NCBI RefSeq assembly: GCF_023061185.1
Contig: NZ_JAKGAK010000003.1
Span: 124,001 to 188,000 of the forward strand
DNA from: Chromohalobacter beijerinckii
Lineage (GTDB): Bacteria; Pseudomonadota; Gammaproteobacteria; Pseudomonadales; Halomonadaceae
Direction of reading: 5' to 3'
Length of the DNA: 64,000 nucleotides
Part shown: positions 54,072 to 63,736 of the stretch, in pieces
Layout: every line of letters begins with the position of its first letter
How positions within the stretch are numbered: the first letter of the stretch is position 1
The notes under the pieces: generated by a model
Database searches by the model: none
The model's input: the letters and a program-made list of their open reading frames with translations, nothing else
What the model was told of the DNA's origin: nothing
Made by a program: the position numbers and the translations under genes

Positions 54072-54746
54072 ATGACAAGCATCGATGAAGGCCGTCGTTA
54101 CCTTGCCGAGCGCCTCGCGGATACCGTGGCCAAGGCGCTCGAAGCCGATCTGGCCAGTCGCGAACGGGTGCTGCTGGTGGTTTCCGGCGGCTCTACGCCG
54201 AAGCCGTTCTTCAGCGCCCTTGCCACCAAAGCGCTGCCTTGGTCACGTATCGACGTGACACTGGCCGATGAGCGCTGGGTGGCCGACGACGATGCTGACA
54301 GCAATGCGCGTCTGGTCCGCGAGACGTTGCTCGTCGGGCCGGCCGCCGAAGCGCGTTTTCATTCCCTGACCACCGATGACGACACCCCCGAGGCTGGCGT
54401 CGAGGCGGTTTCGGCGCGTGTCGCATCGCTGCCATGGCCGGCCAGCGTGGTCGTCCTCGGCATGGGCGGTGATGGACACACGGCCTCGCTGTTTCCCGAC
54501 AGCGAACAGCTAGCCACGGCGCTCGAAACGTCCGAGGCGACGGTGGCGGTGCATGCGCCCAGCGTCCCGCAGGCGCGCATTACGTTGAGCGCCGCACGCC
54601 TGGCCGATGCCCATCTGCATGTCCTGCACATGACCGGCGAGGACAAGCGTCGTGTCCTGGCCAACGCGTTGGGTGGCGATGATGCCCGGCAATTGCCGAT
54701 TCGCACCTTTCTCTCCCAGCCGATCGCGACGTATTGGGCCCCCTGA
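54072..54746 (+). CDS. pgl: 6-phosphogluconolactonase
   Basis: The 224-residue enzyme has the Pgl/DevB signature VSGGSTPKPFFSAL, LADERWV and LGMGGDGHTASLFP, with the catalytic histidine in the last block. ATG 54072 has GGATAGG nine bases upstream; TTG 54054 directly after the zwf stop is in frame but less likely. It hydrolyses the zwf product to 6-phosphogluconate. Confidence 0.92.
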   Translation: MTSIDEGRRYLAERLADTVAKALEADLASRERVLLVVSGGSTPKPFFSALATKALPWSRIDVTLADERWVADDDADSNARLVRETLLVGPAAEARFHSLTTDDDTPEAGVEAVSARVASLPWPASVVVLGMGGDGHTASLFPDSEQLATALETSEATVAVHAPSVPQARITLSAARLADAHLHVLHMTGEDKRRVLANALGGDDARQLPIRTFLSQPIATYWAP

Positions 54747-54778
54747 GCCCAGCGTTTACGAACACCCGGAGCATCCCC

Positions 54779-55441
54779 ATGACTATCGACAAACAGCTTC
54801 CTTCCACTCGCACGACGGAACTCGACAGCATCTGCCAAAAGGTGGAGGTGATTCCGGTGCTGGTGATCGATCGCCTCGAGGATGCCGTGCCCATGGCGCG
54901 TGCCTTGGTCGAGGGCGGGCTCAACGTGCTCGAAATTACCCTGAGGACCGACTGTGCGCTAGACGCCATCCGTCGCATGCGTGCCGCGTTGCCAGGCGTA
55001 AGCATCGGTGCTGGCACCGTGCTGACGCCCGCCCAGTACCGGCTGGCCGAAGAGGCCGGCGTAGATTTCGTGGTCACGCCTGGCACGACCGAGGCGCTTT
55101 ATCGCTATGGCGTGGAAAGTCCTGTGCCGATGCTGCCGGGGGTGGCTACGGTGTCCGAGCTGATGACCGGCTGGCAATACGGTTATCGGCGCTTCAAGTT
55201 CTTTCCGGCGGAAGCCAGCGGCGGCGCCAAGGCAATCAAATCGATTGGCGGCCCGATTCCAGAGGCGCGCTTCTGCCCCACCGGCGGCATCACCGTGGAC
55301 AACGCCGACGATTATCTCAGTCTGCCCAACGTGATGTGCGTGGGTGGCTCATGGCTGACGCCCAATTCTCTGGTCGAAAACGAAGACTGGGACGGCATTC
55401 GCGAACTGGCGCGCCAGGCCGCAGAACGCTTCCATCACTAA
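54779..55441 (+). CDS. eda: KDPG aldolase (2-dehydro-3-deoxy-phosphogluconate aldolase)
   Basis: The 220-residue enzyme has the Eda signature: base E52 in NVLEITLRT, TPGTTEA, the Schiff-base lysine K140 in RRFKFFPAEASGG, and CPTGGITVDNADDYL. It cleaves KDPG into pyruvate and glyceraldehyde-3-phosphate (EC 4.1.2.14). GGAG precedes ATG 54779. edd is not in the window, so the dehydratase must be elsewhere. Confidence 0.94.
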   Translation: MTIDKQLPSTRTTELDSICQKVEVIPVLVIDRLEDAVPMARALVEGGLNVLEITLRTDCALDAIRRMRAALPGVSIGAGTVLTPAQYRLAEEAGVDFVVTPGTTEALYRYGVESPVPMLPGVATVSELMTGWQYGYRRFKFFPAEASGGAKAIKSIGGPIPEARFCPTGGITVDNADDYLSLPNVMCVGGSWLTPNSLVENEDWDGIRELARQAAERFHH

Positions 55442-55514
55442 ACTGCTCATTACTAGGACTACTTGCTATTAAGTAGGTAACCGCTTCTCTCTCGACAGCT
55501 GATGCTGTTCTTCC

Positions 55515-55541
55515 GACCCGCCGTTTGGCGGGTCTTTTTTT
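55515..55541 (+). terminator. Intrinsic terminator after eda
   Basis: GACCCGCC-GTTT-GGCGGGTC is followed by seven T, a classic rho-independent terminator ending the zwf-pgl-eda unit. Confidence 0.92.
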
Positions 55542-55656
55542 GCTTCGTGTACGTTACCGGAATGGCGTAGATGATCTGCCGTCATCTAATTGAAAGATTG
55601 CTTGCCTAGCCTAGTGCAAATGGTATCGCCCCTCTGTACTGGTCAAGGAGTCTTTC

Positions 55657-56973
55657 ATGCAACGTGCTTTCCTGCTTACGTCACTTGGCATCACCCTCGC
55701 TTTGGGGAGCTACGCGAGTAGCGCCCAGGCCAATACCGAAATTACCTGGTGGCACGCCATGGGGGGCGCGCTGGGCGATAAGGTCGAGCAGATCGCGGCC
55801 GACTTCAACGCCAGCCAGGACACCTACACCGTCAAACCGGTCTTCAAGGGTAATTACAGCGAAACGATGACCTCCGCTATCGCGGCATTCCGTGCCGATA
55901 AGGGGCCGGATATCGTCCAGATATACGAGGTCGGCACGGCGACGATGATGGGCGCCAAGGGGGCCATCGTGCCGGTTTATAAATTGATGGAGTCGGCCGA
56001 TGTCGACTTCGACCCCCAGGCCTACCTACCCGCAGTCACCGGCTATTACACCGATCCCGATGGCAATATGCTGTCACTGCCGTTCAACTCCTCGACGCCG
56101 GTGACCTATTACAACCGCAAGCTCCTTGAACAAGCGGGCGTCGAGGAAGTTCCTCGCACCTGGCAGGCATTGGGCGATGCATTGGAAAAGGTCGTCGACT
56201 CCGGGGCGGCGAGCTGTGGTTTGACCACGACCTGGCCTTCCTGGGTCATGCTCGAGAACTACTCCGCCATCAACGACGTGCCTTTCGCGTCGCAGGCCAA
56301 TGGCTTCGAGGGAACCGACGCTAGATTGCAGTTCAATAGCACCCCTGCGGTCGATCATATCGAGCGTCTCACGCAGTGGCAGGAGGATGGGCGTTTCGCC
56401 TATGGCGGTCGCTTCGATGATGCTGCGCCCAAGTTCTATTCCGGTGAGTGCGCGCTGATGATGGGGTCTTCGGCGTCTTACGCCAATATCAAGGAGAACG
56501 CCGATTTCGACTTCGGTGTGGCACCGCTGCCGTACGATGCCGACGTCGTCGAAAAGCCCAACAACTCGATCATCGGCGGTGCTTCGCTCTGGGTGTTCGA
56601 TGGACTGGACGACACGCACCAGCAGGGGGTGGCCGAATTCTTCGAATACCTGTCCTCGCCCGAGGTGCAGGCGGATTGGCATCAGTACTCCGGCTACCTG
56701 CCGATCACGCAGGCGGCGGCCGACCTGACCCGCAAGCAAGGCTTCTATGCCGATCACCCCGGTACCGATGTGGCCATCAAACAGATTACCGACGGCGAGC
56801 CCACCGAGAACTCCAAGGGGCTGCGATTGGGCAACATGGTGCAGATTCGCGATGTGATCAACGGCGAGCTCGAAGAGATCTTCTCCGGCGATGCAGGCGC
56901 GCAGGAGGGGCTCGATGAGGCCGTCTCGCGTGGCAATGGGCTATTGGAAAAGTTCGAGAGCGCCCATCAGTGA
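55657..56973 (+). CDS. ugpB: Glycerol-3-phosphate ABC transporter substrate-binding protein
   Basis: The 438-residue periplasmic protein has a signal ending SSAQA, then TEITWWHAMGGALGDKVEQI, FKGNYSETMTSAIAAFRADK, QIYEVGTATMMGAKGAI and PFNSSTPVTYYNRKLL, all close to UgpB of enteric bacteria, including the C-terminal KGLRLGNMVQIRDVI. AAGGAG precedes the ATG. It binds sn-glycerol-3-phosphate and glycerophosphodiesters, a phosphate and carbon source. Confidence 0.9.
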   Translation: MQRAFLLTSLGITLALGSYASSAQANTEITWWHAMGGALGDKVEQIAADFNASQDTYTVKPVFKGNYSETMTSAIAAFRADKGPDIVQIYEVGTATMMGAKGAIVPVYKLMESADVDFDPQAYLPAVTGYYTDPDGNMLSLPFNSSTPVTYYNRKLLEQAGVEEVPRTWQALGDALEKVVDSGAASCGLTTTWPSWVMLENYSAINDVPFASQANGFEGTDARLQFNSTPAVDHIERLTQWQEDGRFAYGGRFDDAAPKFYSGECALMMGSSASYANIKENADFDFGVAPLPYDADVVEKPNNSIIGGASLWVFDGLDDTHQQGVAEFFEYLSSPEVQADWHQYSGYLPITQAAADLTRKQGFYADHPGTDVAIKQITDGEPTENSKGLRLGNMVQIRDVINGELEEIFSGDAGAQEGLDEAVSRGNGLLEKFESAHQ

Positions 56974-56992
56974 AACTGTGCATCTTTAAAAC

Positions 56993-57013
56993 AACGCCCG
57001 GATCCCGGGCGTT
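56993..57013 (+). terminator. Intercistronic hairpin between ugpB and ugpA
   Basis: AACGCCCGG-ATC-CCGGGCGTT, a 9-bp stem followed by CGCTTTT, sits 19 bases after the ugpB stop. Such a hairpin usually lowers transcription of the permease genes relative to the abundant binding protein. Confidence 0.7.
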
Positions 57014-57061
57014 CGCTTTTGAGCATGCAAGAAGATCCTCATCGAGATGCCGGGGGATGTC

Positions 57062-57940
57062 ATGAGTGCTCCATTCCAGCGTCATCGGCTCACGCCTTGG
57101 ATATTGATGGCGCCGCAGCTAGGCATCGTCCTGGTGTTCTTCTTCTGGCCGGCATTGCAGGCCATCGAACAAGCCTTCTATGTCGAGGATGCCTTCGGCC
57201 TGTCGCGGGAGTTCGCCGGGCTTGCCAACTTCGAGGCCGTATTGAGCGATGCGACGTATTACCAGGCGCTGGGGACCACGCTGGTCTTCTCGCTTGCAGT
57301 GGCGCTCGGTGCGATGAGCATCGCGTTACTCCTGGCGGTCATGGCTGACCGCGTCATACGCGGTGCACGTGTCTACCGGACACTGCTGGTTTGGCCCTAT
57401 GCGGTCGCGCCGGCGGTGGCGGGCGTGCTGTGGCTATTTTTGTTCGATCCGACGCTAGGGCTGATTAGTAGCTTGCTGGGCAATGTGGGGATCGATTGGG
57501 ACCACAAGCTCAATGGCGCACAGGCCTTGGCCTTGGTGATCATGGCGTCGGTGTGGAAGCAGATGAGCTACAACTTCGTCTTCTTCCTCGCCGCGTTGCA
57601 GGCGCTACCCAAGAGTCTTCTGGAAGCAGCGGCCATCGACCGTGCGGGCCCGTGGCGGCGTTTCTGGACCATCATCTTCCCGCTATTGTCGCCGACCTCG
57701 TTCTTCCTGCTGGTCATGAACAGCGTCTACGCCTTCTTCGAGACCTTCGGCACCATCGATACGGTGACGTCCGGCGGCCCTGGTGGAGCAACCACGACAC
57801 TGGTCTACAAGGTCTATCAGGATGGCTTCGTCGGTCAGGATATGGGGTCCAGCGCCGCTCAGTCGGTGTTGTTGATGGCCTTGGTCGGAGGCCTGACGTG
57901 GTTTCAGTTCCGCTATGTCGAAAGAAAGGTGCAGTACTGA
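57062..57940 (+). CDS. ugpA: Glycerol-3-phosphate ABC transporter permease A
   Basis: The 292-residue protein has six transmembrane helices and the MalF-type coupling loop [40 protein letters not shown] near the start fits UgpA. ATG 57062 follows GGGGGA. It partners UgpE and overlaps it by one base (TGATG). Confidence 0.9.
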   Translation: MSAPFQRHRLTPWILMAPQLGIVLVFFFWPALQAIEQAFYVEDAFGLSREFAGLANFEAVLSDATYYQALGTTLVFSLAVALGAMSIALLLAVMADRVIRGARVYRTLLVWPYAVAPAVAGVLWLFLFDPTLGLISSLLGNVGIDWDHKLNGAQALALVIMASVWKQMSYNFVFFLAALQALPKSLLEAAAIDRAGPWRRFWTIIFPLLSPTSFFLLVMNSVYAFFETFGTIDTVTSGGPGGATTTLVYKVYQDGFVGQDMGSSAAQSVLLMALVGGLTWFQFRYVERKVQY

Positions 57941-58785
57941 TGCAGTATCGTCGACCCGGGTTGGATAGGCTGAGTCATGCACTGCTGGCGCTGTGTTGCC
58001 TATTGTTTCTACTACCGGTGTGGCTGGCTTTCACGGCGAGTACTCATACGCTGGGCGCGCTTTATTCGCAGACGGCATCGTTATGGTTCGGAGAGGCGGG
58101 GTGGGACAATTATCGCCACCTGCTCAGCGGTTCGTTCGGTGGCCTGGGGACCGATGTCCTGACCCTGCTCATCAATTCGACGATCATGGCGTTAGGCATT
58201 GCCATCGGCAAGATAGCGATCTCGGTGCTGGCCGCTTATGCCATCGTCTTTTTCAGGTTTCCCTTTCGCCGCCTATGTTTCTGGCTGATCTTCATCACCC
58301 TGATGCTACCGGTGGAAGTGCGGATCCTTCCGACATTCGAGGTGGTCGCCGACCTGGGGCTGTTGGATAGTTACGCGGGATTGATTCTGCCGTTGATCGC
58401 CAGTGCCACCGCGACGTTCCTGATGCGCCAGTTCTTTCTCACCGTTCCTCCAGAGCTGGTCGAGGCGGCACGTATCGATGGCGCCGGCCCTTGGCGCTTT
58501 CTGCGTGACATCCTGCTGCCGCTATCGAAGACCAATCTCGCGGCGTTGTTCGTGATCATGTTCCTGTATGGCTGGAATCAATACCTGTGGCCGTTGTTGA
58601 TCACGAACGATGCCGATTATCTGACCATCGTGGTCAGCCTCAAACGTTTATTGACTAGCACTGACGGTCTCGTGCCTTGGCAGAACGTTACGACCACGGC
58701 GGTCCTGGCCATGCTGCCCCCCGTCGCTGTGATTCTGCTGATGCAGCGTTACTTCGTGAAAGGGCTGGTCGACAGCGAAAAATAA
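57940..58785 (+). CDS. ugpE: Glycerol-3-phosphate ABC transporter permease E
   Basis: The 281-residue protein has six helices and the MalG-type coupling loop EAARIDGAGPWRFLRDILLP; FLYGWNQYLWPLLITND matches UgpE. The start at 57940 shares its A with the ugpA stop codon. The same frame stays open upstream inside ugpA, but that part has no permease similarity. Confidence 0.9.
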   Translation: MQYRRPGLDRLSHALLALCCLLFLLPVWLAFTASTHTLGALYSQTASLWFGEAGWDNYRHLLSGSFGGLGTDVLTLLINSTIMALGIAIGKIAISVLAAYAIVFFRFPFRRLCFWLIFITLMLPVEVRILPTFEVVADLGLLDSYAGLILPLIASATATFLMRQFFLTVPPELVEAARIDGAGPWRFLRDILLPLSKTNLAALFVIMFLYGWNQYLWPLLITNDADYLTIVVSLKRLLTSTDGLVPWQNVTTTAVLAMLPPVAVILLMQRYFVKGLVDSEK

Positions 58786-58825
58786 GTGCACCCGGCGTTG
58801 GCCGGTGTTCAATGAGTGATTCTAT

Positions 58826-59929
58826 ATGGCGACTTTACGACTCAACGGCATTCACAAACGTTACCCCAATGGTATTACCGCCTTGCATGGCATCGACCTG
58901 AGCGTCGCCGATGGCGAGTTGATCGTGGTGGTCGGACCGTCAGGGTGTGGCAAGTCGACCTTGCTACGGACCGTGGCGGGGCTGGAGTCGATCAGCGATG
59001 GAGAGCTCATGATCAACGAGCAGCGCGTCAATGCGCTGGAGCCCGCTGAGCGCGACATTGCCATGGTATTCCAGAACTACGCGCTCTATCCCCATATGAG
59101 CGTGTTCGACAATATGGCCTACGCATTGAAGAATCGAGGCACGCCCAAGGATGAGATACGTCGTCGAGTAACCGACACGGCGCGCTTGCTCGACCTCGCC
59201 GAGCTGCTGGATCGGCGTCCGCGACATCTATCTGGAGGGCAACGTCAGCGTGTGGCGATGGGGCGGGCAATCGTGCGTGAACCGCAGGTGTTTCTATTCG
59301 ATGAGCCGCTCTCCAACCTCGATGCCAAGCTGCGTGTGCAGATGCGTCTGGAAATCCGGCGTTTGCAGAAGCGCCTGGGAATCACCTCTGTCTACGTCAC
59401 ACATGACCAAGTCGAGGCGATGACGTTGGCGGACCGCTTGGTGGTGATGAACGGGGGGCACGTCGAGCAGTGTGGTACGCCGATGATGCTCTACGCGCAG
59501 CCGGCGACGCGTTTCGTGGCGAGCTTTCTGGGCTCGCCGGCGATGAATTTCCTGCCCGTGACGGCGCACCGCGACGGTGTGGTGTTGCCCAATGGGGTAG
59601 AGGTCGCACTCCCCGACATGCTATCCGAAGGGCGCGCGGCGACCCTTGGCATCCGCCCGGAACACCTCGTCGAAGCGACGTCCATGGCAGATGCAGCAGC
59701 GGTCCTGGACGTGACGGTCGAGATGCTCGAGCCGTTGGGGGCGGACACGCTGGCCTATACGCGTTTGCCGGGGCTTGAAGAATGGTTAGTGGTGCGCCTG
59801 GATGGCGCGCACGCCGCCCGCGAAGGGCAGCGCTTGTCACTCGCGTTTGCGGTGGCGCATTGTCATGTCTTCGATAGCCAGGGCGCCCGCGTTCCGTTGG
59901 CCGAGCCCGAGACCCAGGCCTGTCAGTAA
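58826..59929 (+). CDS. ugpC: Glycerol-3-phosphate ABC transporter ATP-binding protein
   Basis: The 367-residue ATPase has Walker [15 protein letters not shown], signature [15 protein letters not shown], Walker [16 protein letters not shown] and a C-terminal OB-type regulatory domain (about 240-367) as in MalK/UgpC. It energises UgpAE. Its last seven bases overlap the convergent ghrA-like gene. Confidence 0.9.
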   Translation: MATLRLNGIHKRYPNGITALHGIDLSVADGELIVVVGPSGCGKSTLLRTVAGLESISDGELMINEQRVNALEPAERDIAMVFQNYALYPHMSVFDNMAYALKNRGTPKDEIRRRVTDTARLLDLAELLDRRPRHLSGGQRQRVAMGRAIVREPQVFLFDEPLSNLDAKLRVQMRLEIRRLQKRLGITSVYVTHDQVEAMTLADRLVVMNGGHVEQCGTPMMLYAQPATRFVASFLGSPAMNFLPVTAHRDGVVLPNGVEVALPDMLSEGRAATLGIRPEHLVEATSMADAAAVLDVTVEMLEPLGADTLAYTRLPGLEEWLVVRLDGAHAAREGQRLSLAFAVAHCHVFDSQGARVPLAEPETQACQ

Positions 59930-60855
59930 CCGGCCTTGGGGTCCACCGTATCGATGGCCTCTCCGGCTTGCATGGCGGTGAGGGCCTTGGCGACCTGGTC
60001 GGCAGCTTCGTCGATGGGCGTCGGGCCGGCCATGTGCGGCGTTATCCACAGGCGCGGATGTTGCCACAGCGGGCTGTCGTCGGGCAGCGGCTCCGTGGGA
60101 AAGGCATCGAGCACCGCGCCGCGTAAGCGGCCGTTTTCTTCCTCTCCGGTGCCCAGGGCTTCGAGCAATGCGGCTTCGTCGATCAGCGTGCCGCGTCCGG
60201 GGTTGATCAGGCTGGCGCCGTCGGATAAAGCGGCCAGGGCGTCGCGATCGATGATTCCGCGTGTGGAAGGCGTATCGGGTAGCAACGTCACCAGAGTGTG
60301 GACCTTGCTGAGCAGGGCCTGGAGGCCGTCGTCGCCGTGATGGCAGGTGATACCCTTGAGGGCCTTGGGCGAGCGGCTCCAACCGTGCACTGGGTAGCCG
60401 TCGTCGGCGAGCTGGCGGGCCACATGGTGGCCGATGGCGCCCAGCCCGAGAACGCCAACCGCCCATTCGCGCTTGGGCGTGAGCGCGTGTTCGCGCCAAG
60501 TGGTGTGATGCTGCTGGCGACGGTAACGGTCGAAATCGCGCTGAAAATGCAATACGCCATAGCGTACATAGTCGGCGATCAGCTCGCCCATACCGGCATC
60601 GCGCAGCTTGACGATGGGGATGTCTTGGGGAAGCGCAGGGTTGTTGAGCAACGCATCCACGCCGGCGCCGAGATTGACGATTCCTTTGAGCGCTGGCTGG
60701 GCTTCGAAGAGCGACGCCGGGGGCTTCCATGCCGCGAGATAGTCAGCCTGAAAATCGCTCGTTTCGCCACTGATGGCGAATTCCGCCGAGGGTAAACGCG
60801 AAGCGAGCCTGTCTTTCCAGAGCGCGGCGTCGTCGGCATGGATCAAGATGCGCAT
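59923..60855 (-). CDS. ghrA: Glyoxylate/hydroxypyruvate reductase A
   Basis: The 310-residue D-2-hydroxyacid dehydrogenase has the NAD(P)-binding [16 protein letters not shown], the arginine of [17 protein letters not shown], the glutamate region [12 protein letters not shown] and the catalytic histidine in ITPHMAGPT. The short form without an N-terminal extension matches GhrA (YcdW), which reduces glyoxylate and hydroxypyruvate. It stands alone, downstream of the enuR promoter region in the same direction. Confidence 0.85.
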   Translation of the reverse strand: MRILIHADDAALWKDRLASRLPSAEFAISGETSDFQADYLAAWKPPASLFEAQPALKGIVNLGAGVDALLNNPALPQDIPIVKLRDAGMGELIADYVRYGVLHFQRDFDRYRRQQHHTTWREHALTPKREWAVGVLGLGAIGHHVARQLADDGYPVHGWSRSPKALKGITCHHGDDGLQALLSKVHTLVTLLPDTPSTRGIIDRDALAALSDGASLINPGRGTLIDEAALLEALGTGEEENGRLRGAVLDAFPTEPLPDDSPLWQHPRLWITPHMAGPTPIDEAADQVAKALTAMQAGEAIDTVDPKAGY

Positions 60856-60918
60856 GAAGTCCTCATGAGGTGGTCGTGGATGGTGGACGAGAGGCAGCGT
60901 TGGTGCGCGCCCATCGCG

Positions 60919-62322
60919 CTATACGATTTGTAGCATCGGTGGTGGTGCCTCGCCGAGTAAGCGGGCGAGGATCGTCAATCCCTGATTGAAGCGTTCGGGA
61001 TCGTTTTCACCACCCAGGCTCAAGCGGATACGCCGAGGTGGGGGGCCCTGATCGACCATGAACGACTGTGCCGTGGAAATAGCCAGGCCTTCCTGAAGCG
61101 CCTGTTGTTGCAGTTCCTCCGCACGCCATGCCACGGGCAGGGCCAGCCAGATATGCATGCCCGTGGGACGCGAGGCCATGGCGTGGCCTGCGAGGCGTGT
61201 GCGGGTCAACTGCTGGCGCTCGGCAAGCAGACGCCGTTGCTCACAGGCCAGAGCATCGACGGTGCCATCGGCCAGCCAACGGTCGGCGATCTCGAAGACG
61301 AGCGGTGTGGCCATCCAACTGGTGGCGCGCAACCGGGGTAGGGTGTGATGCAGTTGACCGCGCGGCACGCTGAGATAGCCGGCGCGCAGCCCCGAGACAG
61401 TGGCCTTGGTCAGGCTGGTGACATGAAAGCTCTGACGGGGCAAACGTGCGGTCAGTGGGCTCAGTCCCGGCGGTTCGAGCAAGGCGTGAACGTCATCTTC
61501 GATCAACCAGGTGCCGTGTCGCGACAGCACCTCGGCTACGGCATCACGGCGTGCGTTGTCCATGGTCGCGCCGGTGGGGTTGAGCTGCGTGGGCGTCAGG
61601 CACACGGCACGCGGTCGGTAGCGACGGCACGCGGCGTCGAGGGCATCCGGGGTCACGCCTTGTTCGTCGATGGCCACGCCACGTAGCTGCAAGCCCAACG
61701 TGCGTGACAAGGCGATCAATCCGTGGTCGGTCAGCGCCTCGGTCAATACCACGTCGCCATGCTGGACCAGCGTGGCGATGGCCAGCATCACACCGTGGGC
61801 AGCGCCGTTGCACAGCACTCGGTCGTCGGGCGTACCGGGCACGCCAAGCGTGTCGTGTAGCCATTGGCTGGCGCGCTCGCGCTGGTGAAGCAGCCCCGCG
61901 ATGGGGCGGCAGGCATCGATGACATCGGGATGCGCGCTGTCTGCCACGTCGCGAAGCGTTTCGCGAAAGCGTAGATGATGCCCGGGCGGGCAGATCGGAT
62001 GCGCGATGGAAAGATCTATGGGGGAAGCATCCATAGCCATGTTGGCGCTACGCAGGTACTCGGCCTCCTGACCATCGTCGAGGCTGTTGATCCAGGTGCC
62101 GCTACCCACGCGGGCCTGTACCAAGCCCATCTTTTCTGCCTGGGCGTAGGCGCGCGAAACGGTCTGAACGCTCACCGCCAATGTCTCGGCAAGACAGCGG
62201 TGTGGTGGCAGGCGTGTGCCGGGCGTGAGCTCGCCCTGGCGAATGGCCTCGGCGAGTGCTCGGGCAATGGCTAGATACTTGGGCCCATGGGCCGGGAGAT
62301 AAGATGTCAGGTCAATTGTCAT
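60919..62322 (-). CDS. enuR: MocR-type regulator of ectoine use
   Basis: The 467-residue protein has a GntR winged helix (residues 10-78: ARALAEAIRQGELTPGTRLP, SVQTVSRAYAQAEKMGLVQ) fused to an aminotransferase-like domain with LNPTGATMDN and the PLP lysine K306 in SLTKATVSG. This is EnuR, which senses ectoine-derived diaminobutyrate intermediates and controls ectoine catabolic genes. It is divergently placed 183 bases from doeA, as in other ectoine degraders. Confidence 0.87.
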   Translation of the reverse strand: MTIDLTSYLPAHGPKYLAIARALAEAIRQGELTPGTRLPPHRCLAETLAVSVQTVSRAYAQAEKMGLVQARVGSGTWINSLDDGQEAEYLRSANMAMDASPIDLSIAHPICPPGHHLRFRETLRDVADSAHPDVIDACRPIAGLLHQRERASQWLHDTLGVPGTPDDRVLCNGAAHGVMLAIATLVQHGDVVLTEALTDHGLIALSRTLGLQLRGVAIDEQGVTPDALDAACRRYRPRAVCLTPTQLNPTGATMDNARRDAVAEVLSRHGTWLIEDDVHALLEPPGLSPLTARLPRQSFHVTSLTKATVSGLRAGYLSVPRGQLHHTLPRLRATSWMATPLVFEIADRWLADGTVDALACEQRRLLAERQQLTRTRLAGHAMASRPTGMHIWLALPVAWRAEELQQQALQEGLAISTAQSFMVDQGPPPRRIRLSLGGENDPERFNQGLTILARLLGEAPPPMLQIV

Positions 62323-62370
62323 GACACAATAAAGCCTTTGACGGCAAGCAGCGCGTGAATGCTAGTATCG

Positions 62371-62430
62371 TCGACAACGCATTGATCGACAATTGTACTG
62401 ATTTTCTTCCTTCCTTGTGTCAGTACAATT
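62371..62430. promoter_or_regulatory. Candidate EnuR operator region
   Basis: Between enuR and doeA lie two direct repeats TCGACAA (62371-62377 and 62386-62392) and a perfect 11-bp inverted repeat AATTGTACTGA / TCAGTACAATT (62391-62401 and 62420-62430, 18-bp spacer). MocR regulators bind repeats of this kind in divergent promoters. Confidence 0.6.
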
Positions 62431-62505
62431 TATTTCATCGAATGCAGGGTCCTGCCTCCCGTCCGGGAGATCAGGGATGAGCAATTCTGTCGGGCGAGTG
62501 GTGCC

Positions 62506-63705
62506 ATGTCTGAGGTTTCCCTGCCTTTCACTCGTGAGGAATACGCCGGCCGGCTGCACAAGGTGCGTTCGGCCATGGCCCAAAGAGGGATCGACGTACT
62601 GATCGTCAGCGATCCGTCCAATATGGCGTGGTTGACGGGGTACGATGGTTGGTCTTTCTATGTGCATCAGTGCGTGCTGCTCGGCCTGGAAGGCGAGCCG
62701 GTCTGGTATGGACGCCGCATGGATGCCAACGGAGCGCTACGCACCTGTTGGATCCATCCGGATAACATTACCTATTACCCGGATTATTACGTTCAAAATC
62801 CCGATATGCATCCCATGGAGTACCTGGCGCAGTCGATCCTCCCGGATCGTGGCTGGCACGAGGGTACCATCGGCATGGAGATGGATAACTACTACTTTTC
62901 CGCCAAGGCGTATTTGAGCCTCGTGCGCGAATTGCCGCACGCGCGTTTCGCGGATGCCAATTCGCTGGTCAACTGGTGCCGGGCGATCAAGTCGCCGCAG
63001 GAAATCGAGTATATGCGCATCGCGGCGCGGATCGTCGAGGGCATGCATTCGCGCATCCTTGAGGTCATTCAACCGGGTGTGCCCAAGAGCAAGGTAGTGT
63101 CCGAGATCTATCGCGTGGGCATCGAGGGCTGGGTCGATCCGCACGGGCGTGTCTACGGCGGTGATTATCCGGCCATCGTGCCCATGCTGCCGACCGGCAA
63201 GGACGCCGCCGCACCGCACCTGACCTGGGACGACACCCCGTTTCGCGAGGGCGAGGGCACCTTCTTCGAGATCGCCGGCGTCTACAAGCGTTATCATGCG
63301 CCGATGTCGCGCACGGTGTTTCTGGGCACGCCGCCGAGCCAGTTCCTGCGCGCTGAGTCGGCACTGCTCGAGGGCATCGAGAATGGCCTGGCGGTGGCCA
63401 AGCCGGGCAATCGTGCCGCCGACATCGCCATGGCACTGGGTGCAGCGATGGACAAGTACGGCTTCGACCGTGGCGGCGCGCGTTGTGGCTATTCCATCGG
63501 CATCAGCTATCCGCCGGATTGGGGCGAGCGTAATATCAGTCTGCGTCCCTCCGACGACACCATCCTCGAACCAGGGATGACGTTTCATTTCATGCCGGGT
63601 CTCTGGGAGGACGACTGGGGCCTGGAGATCACCGAAAGCATTCTGATTACCGAGACTGGCTGCGAGACGCTGGCCAACTTTCCACGCCAGCTGTTCGTGT
63701 GCTGA
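62506..63705 (+). CDS. doeA: Ectoine hydrolase
   Basis: The 399-residue protein is an M24 (creatinase/Xaa-Pro peptidase-like) enzyme with the creatinase-type N-terminal domain (VLIVSDPSNMAWLTGYDGWS) and a C-terminal domain with YDWxFYVHQC-type start and CGYSIGISYPPDWGERNI. It matches DoeA, which opens the ectoine ring to N-acetyl-diaminobutyrate. Only a weak GGGCGAG precedes the ATG. doeB follows 31 bases downstream, so ectoine is used as carbon and nitrogen source. Confidence 0.9.
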   Translation: MSEVSLPFTREEYAGRLHKVRSAMAQRGIDVLIVSDPSNMAWLTGYDGWSFYVHQCVLLGLEGEPVWYGRRMDANGALRTCWIHPDNITYYPDYYVQNPDMHPMEYLAQSILPDRGWHEGTIGMEMDNYYFSAKAYLSLVRELPHARFADANSLVNWCRAIKSPQEIEYMRIAARIVEGMHSRILEVIQPGVPKSKVVSEIYRVGIEGWVDPHGRVYGGDYPAIVPMLPTGKDAAAPHLTWDDTPFREGEGTFFEIAGVYKRYHAPMSRTVFLGTPPSQFLRAESALLEGIENGLAVAKPGNRAADIAMALGAAMDKYGFDRGGARCGYSIGISYPPDWGERNISLRPSDDTILEPGMTFHFMPGLWEDDWGLEITESILITETGCETLANFPRQLFVC

Positions 63706-63736
63706 GTCGTGGGATGCGAGACGAGGAGAACATGAT

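Noticed and set aside
57496-58785. Apparent long ugpE with an N-terminal extension inside ugpA
   Set aside because: The extra part overlaps ugpA in another frame and has no permease features; the TGATG junction at 57938-57942 is the normal start.
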